64,000 bases of DNA from Rhodococcus sp. Leaf247 (GCF_001426185.1 NZ_LMRP01000004.1:382405-446404); one strand, 5' to 3'. Counted from the first letter of the stretch, positions 16,270 to 28,032 are shown. A program made the numbers and translations. Notes: generated by a model from the sequence alone, not told the origin.

Positions 16270-16330
16270 ACAGCGGAGATCAGGAACGCCCCGCGACATG
16301 CACGATGCGGGTCCGAGCAGGAGGTGCCGA

Positions 16331-16762
16331 GTGTTTCTCGGTACCTACACGCCCAGACTCGACGACAAGTACCGGCTGACGCTGCCGGCGAAGTTTCGCG
16401 AAGACCTGGCGGGAGGAGTGATGGTGAGCAAAGGGCAGGACTACAGCTTGGCCATCTATCCCCGTGACGTATTCGCGGAGCGGGTGGAGAAGCTGTCGAA
16501 GGCTTCTCGTTCCAACCCCCAGGCTCGCGCGTACATCCGCAACCTGGCGGCCGGAACCGACGAGCAGCGGCCTGACACGCAGGGTCGCATCACCATCGGG
16601 TCCTCGCATCGCGAGTACGCGAAGCTGTCCAAGGACTGCGTCGTCATCGGCTCGATGGATCACCTCGAACTCTGGGATGCCGCGGCATGGGAGCGGTACT
16701 CGCAGGAGCATGAAGAAGATTTCTCGCAAGCTGTCGATGAATCATTGATGGGAATGTTGTAA
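16331..16762 (+). CDS. mraZ: Transcriptional regulator MraZ
   Basis: A 143-aa protein, the same length as M. tuberculosis MraZ, with two SpoVT/AbrB-like halves. The first is [21 protein letters not shown] and the second [19 protein letters not shown], each holding the conserved DXXXR signature. MraZ forms a ring-shaped oligomer that binds GTGGG repeats and regulates the dcw operon, and may affect RsmH activity. AGGAGGT precedes GTG 16331 at good distance. Three matching boxes lie at 16240-16269. Confidence 0.96.
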   Translation: MFLGTYTPRLDDKYRLTLPAKFREDLAGGVMVSKGQDYSLAIYPRDVFAERVEKLSKASRSNPQARAYIRNLAAGTDEQRPDTQGRITIGSSHREYAKLSKDCVVIGSMDHLELWDAAAWERYSQEHEEDFSQAVDESLMGML

Positions 16763-16830
16763 ACCCGTATGTCGTAACAGATTTCGGGCCGGCGGCGAGT
16801 GCCGCGTGGCCTCTGCCCGAAACCGGGCCT

Positions 16831-16890
16831 TGACGTACTTCCCCAACGCCAAGTACCGGTCGGACCCTGACGTACTTCCCCAACGCCAGG
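16831..16890. repeat. Direct repeat in the mraZ-rsmH gap
   Basis: A 21-bp sequence starting TGACGTACTTCCCC occurs at 16831-16851 and again at 16868-16888 without mismatch. Flanking similarity (AGT/GGT after it, TCGGAC further on) suggests a duplicated unit of about 37-40 bp. It lies in the 220-bp gap between mraZ and rsmH. It may be a regulatory element or simple duplication. Confidence 0.7.
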
Positions 16891-16982
16891 TTCCACTGTC
16901 GGACAGAGACCTCGACGCACTCCCCGCCACCTCCGGCACAGTCACACAGCACGACATGCGAACCAGGCGGGAGATCACCACG

Positions 16983-17987
16983 ATGGCGGAGGACGAACCC
17001 CGATCCGCTTCCCGCTTCTCTCACGTACCGGTCCGACTGCACCGCGCCGACGAACTTCTCGGTCCCGCGTTCGGTGCAGCCGTCGACACCGATCGAGATC
17101 CCGTCTACATCGACGCCACTCTCGGACTCGGCGGACATGCCGAACATTTCCTCGACACGTACCCGCGCCTTCGCCTGATCGGTCTCGATCGCGATCCCGA
17201 TGCACTGGCCATGGCAGCGGAGCGTCTCTCACGATTCGGTGACCGCGTCACTCTGATCGCCACCACGTACGACGGCATCGAGGACGCCCTGGACACCGCC
17301 GGCCTCGCAGCGAAGGACAGTGTCGACGGGATCCTGTTCGACCTCGGAGTGTCGTCCATGCAGCTCGACTCGGCCGAGCGCGGATTCGCCTACTCCGTCG
17401 ATGCCCCGCTCGACATGCGGATGGATCCCACCACCGGCCGGACCGCCGCGGACATCCTCAACACCGCGACACACGGTGAGATCGCCCGCATCCTCAGCAC
17501 GTACGGCGAAGAGCGGTTCGCCGGCAGGATCGCCTCGGCCATCGTGCGCCGCCGCGAGACCGAGCCGTTCGTCACCAGTGGCCCACTGGTGGAACTCCTT
17601 TACGCCAGCATTCCCGCCGCCACCCGCCGTACCGGGGGACACCCGGCCAAGAGGACGTTCCAGGCACTCCGGGTCGCCGTCAACGAAGAGCTGGACTCGC
17701 TTCGCGACGCCATCACGCCGGCACTCGAGTCGCTGGTGATCGGCGGCCGCATCGTCTTCATGTCCTACCAGTCGCTCGAGGACCGCGTCGTCAAGCAGGA
17801 ACTGACGCCGCTCACTCGGTCGACCACCCCGGACGGTCTGCCGATGGAGCTGCCCGGCAGCGGACCGGAATTCCGCGTACTCACCCGCGGGGCCGAGAAG
17901 GCCCCGCAAGACGAGATCGACGACAACCCCCGTGCTGCACCGGTGAGACTCCGTGCAGCCGAACGCATTTCCAGGAGGTCGTCATGA
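16983..17987 (+). CDS. rsmH: 16S rRNA (cytosine1402-N4)-methyltransferase
   Basis: Methylates C1402 of 16S rRNA in the P site using S-adenosylmethionine. The 334-aa protein has [13 protein letters not shown], the SAM-binding [14 protein letters not shown] (about 44-57), the family motif [18 protein letters not shown], the insert domain, [14 protein letters not shown] and a C-terminal [10 protein letters not shown]...[17 protein letters not shown] 16983 follows a GGGAGA site; ATG 16956 in frame is possible. Its last four bases overlap ftsL. Confidence 0.96.
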   Translation: MAEDEPRSASRFSHVPVRLHRADELLGPAFGAAVDTDRDPVYIDATLGLGGHAEHFLDTYPRLRLIGLDRDPDALAMAAERLSRFGDRVTLIATTYDGIEDALDTAGLAAKDSVDGILFDLGVSSMQLDSAERGFAYSVDAPLDMRMDPTTGRTAADILNTATHGEIARILSTYGEERFAGRIASAIVRRRETEPFVTSGPLVELLYASIPAATRRTGGHPAKRTFQALRVAVNEELDSLRDAITPALESLVIGGRIVFMSYQSLEDRVVKQELTPLTRSTTPDGLPMELPGSGPEFRVLTRGAEKAPQDEIDDNPRAAPVRLRAAERISRRSS

Positions 17988-18775
17988 GTGTTCCGGTGGA
18001 TACACCCGGAACGGGCGGTCGCCGCGACGTCGGCTCTTCGCTCGAGACCGTTCGTACACCCCGCCCACCGGCTCGCACCGGCGCGGCACGACGCGCGTAC
18101 GACAAGCGCCGACAGCGTGCGATGTCCCACGAGTCGGATCCGCGCGCTGCTCGGACGCAGCGATCCCTCGCCGGACGGGTGCCGTTCGTGGCCACGATCA
18201 TGGGGCTGCTCGCGATCGGGTTGGCCTCGACCCTTCTGCTCAGTACGCGGGCGGCCGAGGACTCGTATCTGCTCAGTGCCGGGCGCGCGGAGAACCAGTC
18301 GCTGACCGAACAGGCAGCGGCACTGCAGCGCGATCTGGAAATCGCGCAGTCGGCACCGGAGCTGGCTCGTCGTGCGACGGCGCAGGGCATGATCCCGACG
18401 AAAGACGTTCCCCGACTGGTCGTCCAGCCCGACGGGATGGTCCAGGTGATCGGAACCCCGGCGCCGGCATCGGGTCCTCCCGCTCCCGACTTCGCGTCGG
18501 CGACCCCGAGCGGTCCGGGTGTGCCGATGGCGTCCCGCCCGGGTGCCCCCGCTGCGACCGGTGGGGAAGCGCTGACACCGGTCACTCGCGGCACGTCCGC
18601 GTCGGCGACTCCGACTCCGTCGTCGACCCCGGCCACCAGCACGCCCCCGGCCACGAGCACGCCGACGACCACCACGCCCCCGCCCGCAGCGACGACGACT
18701 GCGGCGCAACCCGTTCCGACACCTGCGCCCGCCAACGGCGAGCAGCAGGTCCCCATCGCAGGAGGCGCCCGGTGA
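17984..18775 (+). CDS. ftsL: FtsL-like division protein (Rv2164c-like)
   Basis: A 263-aa bitopic protein: a basic cytoplasmic N-terminus, a transmembrane helix (about 66-87), then a short periplasmic coiled coil ([20 protein letters not shown] onwards, 91-125) as in FtsL. A long Pro/Thr/Ala-rich tail (150-263) is typical of the actinobacterial version and probably sits in the wall. FtsL partners with FtsQ and FtsB and activates FtsW-FtsI. ATGA overlap with rsmH and GTGA overlap with ftsI. Confidence 0.85.
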   Translation: MSVPVDTPGTGGRRDVGSSLETVRTPRPPARTGAARRAYDKRRQRAMSHESDPRAARTQRSLAGRVPFVATIMGLLAIGLASTLLLSTRAAEDSYLLSAGRAENQSLTEQAAALQRDLEIAQSAPELARRATAQGMIPTKDVPRLVVQPDGMVQVIGTPAPASGPPAPDFASATPSGPGVPMASRPGAPAATGGEALTPVTRGTSASATPTPSSTPATSTPPATSTPTTTTPPPAATTTAAQPVPTPAPANGEQQVPIAGGAR

Positions 18776-20706
18776 CGACGCGGCAACCGTATCGCCCCGC
18801 TGATCGCGGAATGCGTTCCCCACAGCACGATCCGCGTCGACGCAGCGATCCCGGGTCGGGCGGACCGCGCCCCCCGGGTCCTCCTCGTCGTCGTGGGCCG
18901 AAGAAGAGCGAGACGTTCGACTTCAGGTTCCGCTACGGACGCTTCGCGATGTTCGCGGTGCTCGGTGTCGCCACGTTGCAGCTGCTGTGGATCCAGGGCA
19001 TCGACGCACCCACGTTGTCGGCGCAGTCGGCCAGCCAGCGGACGACGACGGTCGTGGACCCGGCGGTGCGCGGGTCGATCACCGACCGTCAGGGCAATCC
19101 CATCTCCTTCACGATGGAGGCGAAGGCGCTGACGTTCCAGCCCCAGCGCGTCCGCGTGCAGCTCGAAGAGGCTCGTGCCAAGGACGACACGGCTCCCGAT
19201 CCGGACGTCCGGATCCGCGAGATCGCGGCAGGTGTCCACGGCATCCTCGGTGATCTGGTCTCCGAGTCCGATCTGATCTCGAAGATGACCAGCTCCGCAT
19301 CCTTCGAGTACCTGGTGCGCAGCATCGATCCCGCCGTTGCCGCGGAGATCACCGAGAAGTTCCCCGAGGTAGGCCTGGAACGGCAGGACATCCGTGAATA
19401 CCCGGGTGGCGCCCTGGCCGCGAACATCGTCGGCGCGACCGGATGGGACGGACACGGCCTGCTCGGTCTCGAGGACTCGATGGATCCGGTCCTGGCCGGA
19501 ACCGACGGTTCCCGCACCTACGACCGAGGGAGCGACGGCGCCGTCATCCCCGGCAGTTGGCGCGACCAGCAGCCGGCCATCGACGGGTCGACAGTCGAGC
19601 TGACGCTGGACAGCGACATCCAGTACTACGTGCAGCAGCAGGTCCAGCAGGCCAAGGACCTCTCCGGAGCGAAGAACGCGTCCGCCGTCGTTCTCGACTC
19701 CCAGACCGGGCAGGTCCTGGCGATGGCCAACGACGGCACGTTCGATCCGTCGATCGGCGTCGGCAACAACTCCGCGTCCGCCCAGATGGGCAATCTGTCC
19801 GTGTCGAGCCCGTTCGAACCGGGCTCGGTCAACAAGATCATCACCGCCGCAGCAGCCGTCGACGAAGGACTGACGAACCCGGACGAGGTGCTGCAGGTAC
19901 CGGGCAGCATCACGATGTCCGGCGCCACCGTCAAGGACGCGTGGGATCACGGGGTCGCGCCGTACACGACCACCGGCGTCTTCGGTAAGTCGTCCAACGT
20001 CGGAACCCTGATGCTCGCGCAACGTGTCGGCGAGGATCGGTACGCCGACATGCTGGACAAGTTCGGTCTGGGCCAGCGCACCGACGTCGGCCTTCCCGGC
20101 GAGAGTGCCGGCAGCGTTCCGGCCCGCGACCAGTGGTCGGGCGGAACGTTCGCCAACCTCCCCATCGGCCAGGGTCTGTCCATGACCCTCCTGCAGATGA
20201 CCGGGATGTACCAGGCCATCGCCAACGACGGACTCCGCATCCCGCCGCGCATCGTCTCGGCGACCGTGGGAACGGACGGGCAGCGCACCGAGGAGCCGCG
20301 GCCCGACGGCGTCCAGGTGGTCAGCCCGGAGACGGCGAAGACCGTGCGCGACATGTTCCGTGCCGTCACCCAGAGCGACACCGGCAACCAACGCGGCACG
20401 GGTGTCGCGGCAGGTATCGAGGGATACCAGGTCAGCGGTAAGACCGGTACCGCGCAGCAGGTGGATCCGGAGTGCAAGTGCTACTCCAACTCGAGCTACT
20501 GGATCACCTTCGCCGGTATCGCTCCGGCCGACAACCCTCGCTACGTGATCGGCATCATGCTCGACGCGCCGACCCGGAGTTCCGACGGTTCGGGCGGACA
20601 GTCCGCTGCACCGCTCTTCCACACGATCGCGTCCTGGATGCTCCAGCGAGATGCGGTTCCGCTGTCCGCAGAGGGACGACGGCTGGTTCTCCAGGCCGAC
20701 CAGTAG
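18772..20706 (+). CDS. ftsI: Penicillin-binding protein, septal transpeptidase (PbpB/FtsI)
   Basis: Class B PBP of 644 aa that cross-links septal peptidoglycan. A Pro/Arg-rich cytoplasmic N-terminus precedes one transmembrane helix (about 57-73). A pedestal domain follows (about 85-290), then the transpeptidase domain with SXXK motif S352-V-N-K355, SXN at S407-S408-N409 and KTG at 557-559. GTG 18772, with AGGAGG upstream, overlaps the ftsL stop. The frame is open well upstream but only as a shadow of ftsL. Confidence 0.96.
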   Translation: MTTRQPYRPADRGMRSPQHDPRRRSDPGSGGPRPPGPPRRRGPKKSETFDFRFRYGRFAMFAVLGVATLQLLWIQGIDAPTLSAQSASQRTTTVVDPAVRGSITDRQGNPISFTMEAKALTFQPQRVRVQLEEARAKDDTAPDPDVRIREIAAGVHGILGDLVSESDLISKMTSSASFEYLVRSIDPAVAAEITEKFPEVGLERQDIREYPGGALAANIVGATGWDGHGLLGLEDSMDPVLAGTDGSRTYDRGSDGAVIPGSWRDQQPAIDGSTVELTLDSDIQYYVQQQVQQAKDLSGAKNASAVVLDSQTGQVLAMANDGTFDPSIGVGNNSASAQMGNLSVSSPFEPGSVNKIITAAAAVDEGLTNPDEVLQVPGSITMSGATVKDAWDHGVAPYTTTGVFGKSSNVGTLMLAQRVGEDRYADMLDKFGLGQRTDVGLPGESAGSVPARDQWSGGTFANLPIGQGLSMTLLQMTGMYQAIANDGLRIPPRIVSATVGTDGQRTEEPRPDGVQVVSPETAKTVRDMFRAVTQSDTGNQRGTGVAAGIEGYQVSGKTGTAQQVDPECKCYSNSSYWITFAGIAPADNPRYVIGIMLDAPTRSSDGSGGQSAAPLFHTIASWMLQRDAVPLSAEGRRLVLQADQ

Positions 20707-20912
20707 GCCGCGCAACAGCGCGGCGACACGGCGCTCACCTGCCGCGACACCCGCTTGCCGACGGCACGTCCGCCGCGGGGTCGGCTCGCCGGTAATCTGA
20801 TGCGTCGGCTGTCGGCATGTCCGTCGTCTACTCGACCGTGTCACAGCCGCATGTCCGAATTTCCTGCCCGACCGGACACCGGGTCCCGATCCACACGAGG
20901 AGCGTCATCGAA

Positions 20913-22496
20913 GTGCCCAGCACGTCCCTCCGCCCGCAGCGGCCTCCGGTCACGTCGGCGAGCGATCTGGCACGCGCCGTAGGTCTTCGCCGGGGCATCC
21001 TCCGCGGAGGCGCGCTCGAGGAGTCGTCGGAGGACGTGCGGGTGACGGGCATCGAGCTCCGTGCGCAGAACATCGTGGCCGGAGACGTGTTCGCGGCCCT
21101 GCCGGGTGCGCGCTCGCACGGGGCCACCTTCGCCGCCGACGCCCTCTCCCGCGGTGCAGTCGCTGTCGTGACGGACGACGAGGGTCTGGCTCTGATGAGT
21201 ACCGACGGCGTGCCCGACGGAGTCGCCGTCCTCGTGCACCCACGTCCCCGCGACGTTCTCGGCGCGCTGTCGGCGGCCGTCTACGATTCGCCGTCGTCGA
21301 AGATGACGGTCATCGGGATCACCGGCACCTCGGGCAAGACCACCACCTCCTATCTGGTGGAGGCTGCACTACGGGCCGGCGGGCGCACTCCCGGATTGAT
21401 CGGAACCATCGAGACCCGCATCGGCACCGAGCCCGTTCCGTCCGCGTTGACGACGCCCGAGGCTCCGAATCTGCACGCGATGTTCGCCGCGATGTACGAG
21501 CAGGGTGTGGACACCGTGGTCATGGAGGTGTCGTCGCACGCGTTGTCGTTGGGACGTGTCGACGGCACGAGCTTCGCGGTGGGCGCGTTCACCAACCTGT
21601 CGCAGGATCATCTCGACTTCCACCACACCTTCGAGGACTACTTCGCGGCGAAGGCTCGACTGTTTGCCCCGGACTCAGCGGTCCGCGCGGCGCGGGCGGT
21701 CGTGTGTATCGACGATCAGTGGGGCCGGCGGATGGCGGACATCGCGTCCGCGACCGCCGCACCCGTGACGGTCTCGACGGACGGGAGCGGTGCCGCGGGG
21801 TCGTGGACGGTCGGCGCGTGGGCTCCCGGATCGGACGGAACGCAGACTTTCGAGGTGTCCCACGGAGACGAGGTGCTGTCCGCGCGCTTGCGCATCCCCG
21901 GCCGGTACAACGTCGCCAATGCCGTACTCGCCGCGGCCGTCTGCGCCGAGGTGGGTGTCGATCCCGCGACCGCGTTCGACGCGATGGCCACTGTCGACGT
22001 GCCGGGACGGATGCAGCGGGTCGAGCGCGGTCAGTCGTTCCTCGCCGTCGTCGACTATGCACACAAGCCGGCCGCCCTGGACGCAGTCCTCTCCACGTTG
22101 CGGGCCTCGACGGACGGCCGGATCGCCGTGGTCGTCGGCGCGGGCGGCGATCGTGATGCGGAGAAGCGACCGATCATGGGCAGGTCCGCGGCAACTGCCG
22201 CCGACCTGGTGATCATCACGGACGACAATCCCCGCTCCGAGGATCCCGCCGCCATCCGCACCGCCATCCGGCGCGGGGCCGACGAGGTGCCCGGCGATCG
22301 GAGCGGAGAGGTCCGAGAGATCTCCCCGCGTGACGACGCGATCGATGCCGCTGTTCGGTGGGCACGCCCCGGTGACGTGGTGCTCGTGGCCGGCAAGGGT
22401 CACGAGGTGGGCCAGGACGTGGGCGGAACCAAGCACCCGTTCGACGATCGACTGGTGCTCGCCGAGGCCATAGAACGACTGAGAGGCTCGATGTGA
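20913..22496 (+). CDS. murE: UDP-MurNAc-tripeptide synthetase (MurE)
   Basis: Adds the third residue of the stem peptide in the cytoplasm. The 527-aa Mur ligase has the P-loop GTSGKTTT (about 138), the central domain with MEVSSHAL and FTNLSQDHLDFH, and DDNPRSEDP (about 437). The DNPR motif marks meso-diaminopimelate as the added amino acid. GTG 20913 is chosen with CGAGGAG 10 nt upstream; the frame is open further up to about 20817. It overlaps murF by GTGA. Confidence 0.95.
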   Translation: MPSTSLRPQRPPVTSASDLARAVGLRRGILRGGALEESSEDVRVTGIELRAQNIVAGDVFAALPGARSHGATFAADALSRGAVAVVTDDEGLALMSTDGVPDGVAVLVHPRPRDVLGALSAAVYDSPSSKMTVIGITGTSGKTTTSYLVEAALRAGGRTPGLIGTIETRIGTEPVPSALTTPEAPNLHAMFAAMYEQGVDTVVMEVSSHALSLGRVDGTSFAVGAFTNLSQDHLDFHHTFEDYFAAKARLFAPDSAVRAARAVVCIDDQWGRRMADIASATAAPVTVSTDGSGAAGSWTVGAWAPGSDGTQTFEVSHGDEVLSARLRIPGRYNVANAVLAAAVCAEVGVDPATAFDAMATVDVPGRMQRVERGQSFLAVVDYAHKPAALDAVLSTLRASTDGRIAVVVGAGGDRDAEKRPIMGRSAATAADLVIITDDNPRSEDPAAIRTAIRRGADEVPGDRSGEVREISPRDDAIDAAVRWARPGDVVLVAGKGHEVGQDVGGTKHPFDDRLVLAEAIERLRGSM

Positions 22497-23944
22497 TCCG
22501 ACTGTCCTTGGCCGCCATCGCGGAGATCGTGGGCGGAACGCTGCACGACGTACCCGATCCCACCGCCGAGGTGACGGCGGGAGTCGAGTTCGACTCCCGC
22601 ACGATGACCCCGGGTGGGCTGTTCCTTGCATTGCCGGGGGAGCGCGTGGACGGACACGAGCACGCGGCCGGAGCGATCGCAGCCGGAGCCGTCGCGGTCC
22701 TCGCGGGGCGTCCGGTCGGAGTGCCGGCCATCGTGGTCGAGCACGCCGACGGTCCGGGACCGGCCGTTCTCGCGGCCTTGGCGACGCTCGCGCGAGCGTC
22801 CGTCGCCGACCTGGTGGCCGGCGGACTCACGGTCGTGGGGGTGACCGGTTCGTCGGGCAAGACCTCGACGAAGGACCTGATCCGCGCGGTACTCGAGCGC
22901 GCAGGATCGGTGGTCGCTCCTCCTGGATCGTTCAACAACGAGCTGGGCCATCCGTGGACCGCGCTGCGTGCCGACGCGTCCACGAAGTTCCTCGTTCTCG
23001 AACTGTCCGCGCGCGGCCGGGGACACATCGCGGAGCTCGCCGCGATCGCGCCGCCCCGTATCGGCGTCGAGTTGAACGTCGGCACGGCCCATCTAGGCGA
23101 ATTCGGCTCCCGTGAGATCATCGCCGAAGCGAAAGCCGAACTGGTGCAAGCGCTTCCGGCCGACGAAGCCGGTGGTGTCGCCGTCCTGAACCTGGACGAC
23201 CCTCTCGTCGCCGCGATGGCGTCCAAGACGACGGCACGGGTCGTGACGTACGGCCAGAACGAGGGTGCCGACGTCAATGCGCGGGACATCGTTCTCGACG
23301 ACACCGCCCGCGCGTCCTTCACGATGGTCACGCCGTCGGGATCTGCGCCGGTGTCCCTGCTGGTGCACGGGGAACATCAGGTGGGGAACGCGCTCGCGGC
23401 CGCCGCGGTGGGACTCGAGTGCGGCATGGACGTCGAGACGATCGCCGCGGCGCTGTCCGGTGCCGAGGCCGCGTCCGCACGGCGGATGGATGTCCGTACC
23501 CGGGCCGACGGAGTCACCGTCGTCAACGACTCGTACAACGCCAATCCCGACTCCGTCCGCGCCGCGCTGAAGGCTCTGGTCACCATGGCGCGCAGTGGCC
23601 GTGACGGCGGTCGGCGGTCGTGGGCCGTGCTGGGAGAGATGGGGGAGTTGGGCGACGATTCCGTCATCGAGCACGATCGCATCGGCCGGCTCGCCGTCCG
23701 ACTGGCCGTCAGCAAGATCATCGTCGTCGGGACCGGCCGACCCTCCCACGGGATGTATCAGGGGGCGGTGATGGAAGGGTCCTGGGGCGACGAGGCCTAC
23801 CTCGTCGACGATCCGGCCGCGGCGATCGAGCTGCTGCGGGAAGAGATTCTCCCGGGCGATCTGGTGTTGGTGAAGGCGTCCCGGTCGATCGGCCTGTGGA
23901 CCGTCGCGGAAGCGTTGCTCGACGAGCAGGGGGAGACTCGGTGA
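22493..23944 (+). CDS. murF: UDP-MurNAc-tripeptide:D-Ala-D-Ala ligase
   Basis: Completes the UDP-MurNAc-pentapeptide by adding D-Ala-D-Ala. The 483-aa Mur ligase shows the family N-terminus with [16 protein letters not shown]-loop [11 protein letters not shown] (about 118), [10 protein letters not shown] and the C-terminal [11 protein letters not shown]. Both ends are coupled by GTGA overlaps to murE and mraY. Confidence 0.96.
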   Translation: MIRLSLAAIAEIVGGTLHDVPDPTAEVTAGVEFDSRTMTPGGLFLALPGERVDGHEHAAGAIAAGAVAVLAGRPVGVPAIVVEHADGPGPAVLAALATLARASVADLVAGGLTVVGVTGSSGKTSTKDLIRAVLERAGSVVAPPGSFNNELGHPWTALRADASTKFLVLELSARGRGHIAELAAIAPPRIGVELNVGTAHLGEFGSREIIAEAKAELVQALPADEAGGVAVLNLDDPLVAAMASKTTARVVTYGQNEGADVNARDIVLDDTARASFTMVTPSGSAPVSLLVHGEHQVGNALAAAAVGLECGMDVETIAAALSGAEAASARRMDVRTRADGVTVVNDSYNANPDSVRAALKALVTMARSGRDGGRRSWAVLGEMGELGDDSVIEHDRIGRLAVRLAVSKIIVVGTGRPSHGMYQGAVMEGSWGDEAYLVDDPAAAIELLREEILPGDLVLVKASRSIGLWTVAEALLDEQGETR

Positions 23945-25020
23945 GACAGATTCTGTTCGCGGGAGGGATCGCGCTCGCGGTCGCCATCCTGCTGACACCC
24001 GTCCTGATCAAGGCGTTCTCCAAGCAAGGATTCGGCCAGGAGATCCGCGTCGAGGGGCCGGCGAGCCACCAGTCGAAGCGGGGCACGCCCACCATGGGCG
24101 GTGTGGCGATCCTCGCCGGTCTGTGGGCCGGCTACTGGGGGTCGCACCTCATCGGCGTCGGGTACGACGCGGACGGCCCGTCCGTCTCCGCGCTCCTGGT
24201 CCTCGGCTTGACGACGGTTCTGGGCGTGGTCGGGTTCCTCGACGACTTCATCAAGATCCGCAAGCAGCGCAACCTGGGGCTGAACAAGACGGCGAAGCTG
24301 GTGGGCCAGCTGATCGCGGCCGTCATCTTCGGTGTGCTGGCCCTGCAGTTCAACGGCGCGGGCGGTCTGACGCCGGGCAGCGTCCAACTGAGCTACGTGC
24401 GTGACATCGCGACGGTGTCCATGGGCGGAGTCGTCTTCATCCTGTTCTGCTACCTGCTGGTCAGCGCCTGGTCCAACGCCGTCAACCTGACGGACGGTCT
24501 CGACGGCCTCGCAGCAGGATCGATGACCCTGGTGCTCGGCGCGTACACGGTCATCACGTTCTGGCAGTACCGCCAGTCGTGCACCACCGAGCCGGGCCCC
24601 GGTTGCTACGACGTGCGCGATCCGCTCGACCTGGCCCTGATCTGTGCGGCCGCGGCCGGAGCGTGCATCGGATTCCTGTGGTGGAACGCCGCTCCCGCGA
24701 AGATCTTCATGGGGGACACCGGGTCGCTGGCACTCGGCGGTCTGCTGGCCGGGCTGTCGATCGTGACGCGCACCGAGTTGCTGATGGTCGTCATCGGCGC
24801 GCTGTTCGTGGCCGAGGCCGCGTCCGTCGTCATCCAGGTGGCGGTGTTCCGGTCGAGCCGTCGACGGGTGTTCCGGATGGCCCCGTTCCACCACCACTTC
24901 GAACTCGGAGGGTGGGCCGAGACGACGGTCATCATCCGGTTCTGGTTGCTGGCGGCCATCTCGTCCGCGGTGGGCCTGGCGCTCTTCTACAGCGAATACC
25001 TCTCGGCGATCGGTGACTGA
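23941..25020 (+). CDS. mraY: Phospho-MurNAc-pentapeptide translocase
   Basis: Transfers phospho-MurNAc-pentapeptide to undecaprenyl phosphate, forming lipid I. The 359-aa protein has about ten transmembrane helices, the same length as the M. tuberculosis enzyme, with motifs [41 protein letters not shown] and [15 protein letters not shown] 23941 overlaps the murF stop; the frame is open upstream only as a shadow of murF. Confidence 0.97.
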   Translation: MRQILFAGGIALAVAILLTPVLIKAFSKQGFGQEIRVEGPASHQSKRGTPTMGGVAILAGLWAGYWGSHLIGVGYDADGPSVSALLVLGLTTVLGVVGFLDDFIKIRKQRNLGLNKTAKLVGQLIAAVIFGVLALQFNGAGGLTPGSVQLSYVRDIATVSMGGVVFILFCYLLVSAWSNAVNLTDGLDGLAAGSMTLVLGAYTVITFWQYRQSCTTEPGPGCYDVRDPLDLALICAAAAGACIGFLWWNAAPAKIFMGDTGSLALGGLLAGLSIVTRTELLMVVIGALFVAEAASVVIQVAVFRSSRRRVFRMAPFHHHFELGGWAETTVIIRFWLLAAISSAVGLALFYSEYLSAIGD

Positions 25021-26503
25021 CGTGGTCACGGAGGAACCTCGCGCCCCGCTCGGATCTCCGCTCGACCTGCAGGGGCGACGCGTGCTCGTCGCCGGCGGCC
25101 GGGTGTCCGGTCGAGCGGTCGTTCCGGCCCTGCACGACGTGGGCGCCCTGGTCACGGTCACCGATTCCGACGTGTCGTCGTTGGAGACGTGTGCCGAGCT
25201 CGGTGTGGACACGGTGCACATGGATTCCGTGGCGACGGATCGCGACGCCGTCGCCGAGTACGCCCTGGTCGTCACCAGCCCCGGCTTCCGGCCCGACTCG
25301 CCGCTGCTCACCACTGCGCTGACCGTCGGCGTGCCGGTCTGGGGCGACATCGAGTTCTCGTGGCGGATCGATCGCGCCGAGGTCTACGGACCGGCTCGGC
25401 AATGGTTGGTGGTGACCGGCACCAACGGCAAGACGACCACCACGTCGATGGTGGAGTCGGTCCTCGAGGCCGCCAACCTTCCGTCCGCCGCGTGCGGGAA
25501 CATCGGCGTCCCGGTGATGGACGCGCTCCGCCGCGAACCACGCGCGGATGTGCTCGCGGTCGAACTGTCGTCGTTCCAACTCTTCTGGGCGCCGTCGGTG
25601 CAGCCTGCGGCCGGCGTGGTGCTCAACATCGCCGAGGATCACCTCGACTGGCACGGCGGTATGGATGCCTACGTCCAGGCGAAGCTGCAGGCGCTGCGTG
25701 GAGACATCGCCGTGGTCGGTCTCGACGACGCGGTAGCGGCGTCTCTGCGCGATCGTTCGACCGCGGAGACGACGGTCGGTTTCACGGCCGGTGAGCCGGA
25801 CGCCGGCGATGTCGGGGTGATCGACGGCGCGATCGTCGATCGTGCGTTCGGTGACTGCGTCTCGCTGGTGGACATCTCGATCATCGAGCCGCCCGGCCCC
25901 GCCGGGTTGCAGGACGCGTTGGCCGCGTCGGCTCTGACTCGGGCGATCGGCGTCTCTCCGGCTGCGGTCGACGCCGGCCTGCGAGCCTTCCGCGTCGGTC
26001 CGCACCGTGCCGCCACGGTGCGGACCTTGGCCGGCGTGCGGTTCGTCGACGATTCGAAGGCCACCAATCCGCACGCGGCCCGGTCGTCGATCCTGGCGCA
26101 CGATCGCGTCGTGTGGCTCGCGGGCGGGATGCTCAAGGGCGCCGAGGTGGACGATCTGATCTCGGAGATCCGGTCCCGACTGGTCGCCGCCGTGGTGTTC
26201 GGCCAGGACGGGGACCGGATCGCGTCAGCACTCGCGCGACACGCCCCGGATGTGCCCGTCGTTCGGGTGCCGCCGGGAGACGATGCTGAAGTGGCCGATG
26301 CGACTGATGTGACTGACGGTGACGAAGTGATGACGAAGGCGGTCCGTGCGGCCGCTCGCCGAGCCGAGTCCGGCACGACCGTGCTGCTGGCTCCGTCCAC
26401 CGCCTCCTTCGACCAGTTCCGCGACTACGGGCACCGCGGGGACAGCTTCGCGGCGGCCGCGCTCGCTCTCACCGAGAGCGACCTCGGGGGTCGACCGGCA
26501 TGA
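25013..26503 (+). CDS. murD: UDP-MurNAc-L-alanine:D-glutamate ligase
   Basis: Adds D-glutamate to UDP-MurNAc-L-Ala. The 496-aa protein has an N-terminal Rossmann domain ([14 protein letters not shown]), P-loop [10 protein letters not shown] (about 136-145), [18 protein letters not shown] and [15 protein letters not shown] 25013 overlaps mraY by 8 bp; GTG 25022 just after it is an alternative start. An ATGA overlap leads into ftsW. Confidence 0.95.
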   Translation: MTDVVTEEPRAPLGSPLDLQGRRVLVAGGRVSGRAVVPALHDVGALVTVTDSDVSSLETCAELGVDTVHMDSVATDRDAVAEYALVVTSPGFRPDSPLLTTALTVGVPVWGDIEFSWRIDRAEVYGPARQWLVVTGTNGKTTTTSMVESVLEAANLPSAACGNIGVPVMDALRREPRADVLAVELSSFQLFWAPSVQPAAGVVLNIAEDHLDWHGGMDAYVQAKLQALRGDIAVVGLDDAVAASLRDRSTAETTVGFTAGEPDAGDVGVIDGAIVDRAFGDCVSLVDISIIEPPGPAGLQDALAASALTRAIGVSPAAVDAGLRAFRVGPHRAATVRTLAGVRFVDDSKATNPHAARSSILAHDRVVWLAGGMLKGAEVDDLISEIRSRLVAAVVFGQDGDRIASALARHAPDVPVVRVPPGDDAEVADATDVTDGDEVMTKAVRAAARRAESGTTVLLAPSTASFDQFRDYGHRGDSFAAAALALTESDLGGRPA

Positions 26504-28032
26504 CGCAGGCTCGCGGAACCGCCACGACACCACCGTCGCGCGCGGGTGGTCCCATCGCGCCCGAACCGTCGAGCGCGACACGTCCCGAGCGGACGACCGG
26601 TCGTCGCCCGGTTCGAGCGAAGTTCGAGACGTGGATCGATCGTCCTCTCGCCTCGTTCCACCTGATCATCACCGTCGCTGCGCTGCTCACCACGCTCGGA
26701 CTGGTCATGGTGCTCTCCGCGTCGTCCGTCGAGGCGTACGCCGAGGACGGATCGGCGTACACGATGTTCACGCGCCAGGCGATCTTCACCGTGGTCGGAC
26801 TCGTGATGTTCGTGTTCGCTCTGCGGGTGCCGATCCGCCTGGTGCGCAAGCTGTCGCTGCCGCTGTTCGTGATCTCGATCGTGATGTTGGTCCTGGTGCT
26901 CATCCCCGGTATCGGCACGGTCGCCCAGGGAACTCGCGGGTGGTTCACCATCGGCGGGGTCGGCCTGCAGCCGTCCGAGATCGCCAAGGTGACGTTCGCG
27001 GTGTGGGGTGCGCACCTGCTCGCATCGAGACGAGCCGAACGAGCGGGGCTCAAGGAACTGCTGATTCCGCTGGTTCCTGCCGCGATGGTCGTGTTCGGAC
27101 TCATCGTGCTGCAGCCGGACCTCGGAACCACGGTTGCGCTCGGCATCATCCTGATGGCGCTGCTGTGGTTCGCCGGGTTGCCGGTCAAGGTGTTCGGCTC
27201 CGTCGTCGGTGGGCTCTTCCTCGCCGCCGCCACCCTCGCCATGACCGCCGGATACCGATCGGCTCGCATCCAGAACTGGCTGAACCCCGGCAGTGACCCG
27301 CAGGGCATCGGCTACCAGTCGCGTCAGGCTCTCTACTCGCTCGCGGACGGCGGGATGTTCGGACTCGGCCTCGGTCAGAGTCGGGCCAAGTGGAGCTACC
27401 TTCCGAACGCGCACAACGACTTCATCTTCGCCATCATCGGTGAGGAACTCGGTCTGGTGGGCTGCGTCGCCGTCATCGGACTGTTCGGCATCCTGGTCTT
27501 CACGGGCTTGCGTATCGCCGCACGGGTTCCCGATCCGTTCATGAAGATCCTCGTCGCGACCTTCACCGTGTGGATCCTGGCGCAGGCCGCGATCAACATC
27601 GGCTACGTCGTCGGACTGCTTCCCGTCACCGGCCTCCAGTTGCCCCTGGTGTCGGCAGGTGGAACGTCCACGGCCATCACACTTCTGGTGCTCGGACTTC
27701 TCGCGAACATCTCTCGGCACGAACCCGAAGCGGTGGCGGCCCTGGCATCCGGTCGCGACGGAAGGTTCGGGCGGTTGCTGAGACTGCCGGTGCCAGAGGT
27801 GTATTCGCCGGCCCGGTCGTCGCAGGCTCGCGGGCGGGGCGCTGTCGCCGCGCCGCCGCGTCGCCGGGCGATTCCCTCGCAGGACGCGCGTCGCGCAGCG
27901 CCACAACGGATGTCGGGACGCGCCGAGCACCAGCAGCCGCGGCGCGGCGCACCACATCAGGACCCGAGGGCGGAGCGAGGCCGCCAGAGTCCTCGCCGCA
28001 CCCCACCCCGAGAACGGAGATACGACCGGTGA
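26500..28032 (+). CDS. ftsW: Septal peptidoglycan glycosyltransferase FtsW
   Basis: SEDS-family polymerase of 510 aa working with FtsI at the septum. About ten transmembrane helices lie between residues 50 and 400, with SEDS motifs [40 protein letters not shown] and [10 protein letters not shown]. The cytoplasmic C-tail (about 415-510) is very basic and Arg/Pro-rich, as in mycobacterial FtsW where it contacts FtsZ. Overlaps murD (ATGA) and murG (GTGA). Confidence 0.96.
   Translation: MTQARGTATTPPSRAGGPIAPEPSSATRPERTTGRRPVRAKFETWIDRPLASFHLIITVAALLTTLGLVMVLSASSVEAYAEDGSAYTMFTRQAIFTVVGLVMFVFALRVPIRLVRKLSLPLFVISIVMLVLVLIPGIGTVAQGTRGWFTIGGVGLQPSEIAKVTFAVWGAHLLASRRAERAGLKELLIPLVPAAMVVFGLIVLQPDLGTTVALGIILMALLWFAGLPVKVFGSVVGGLFLAAATLAMTAGYRSARIQNWLNPGSDPQGIGYQSRQALYSLADGGMFGLGLGQSRAKWSYLPNAHNDFIFAIIGEELGLVGCVAVIGLFGILVFTGLRIAARVPDPFMKILVATFTVWILAQAAINIGYVVGLLPVTGLQLPLVSAGGTSTAITLLVLGLLANISRHEPEAVAALASGRDGRFGRLLRLPVPEVYSPARSSQARGRGAVAAPPRRRAIPSQDARRAAPQRMSGRAEHQQPRRGAPHQDPRAERGRQSPRRTPPRERRYDR

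Noticed and set aside
15888-16330. Short plus-strand ORFs between DUF3040 and mraZ
   Set aside because: They lack ribosome binding sites, cross the terminator and C-rich box arrays, and show no coding pattern.
17881-20844. Minus-strand ORF of 987 codons opposite ftsL-ftsI
   Set aside because: Composition is Arg/Gly/Asp-rich with no domains; it is the antisense frame of clear ftsL and ftsI genes, common in high-GC DNA.
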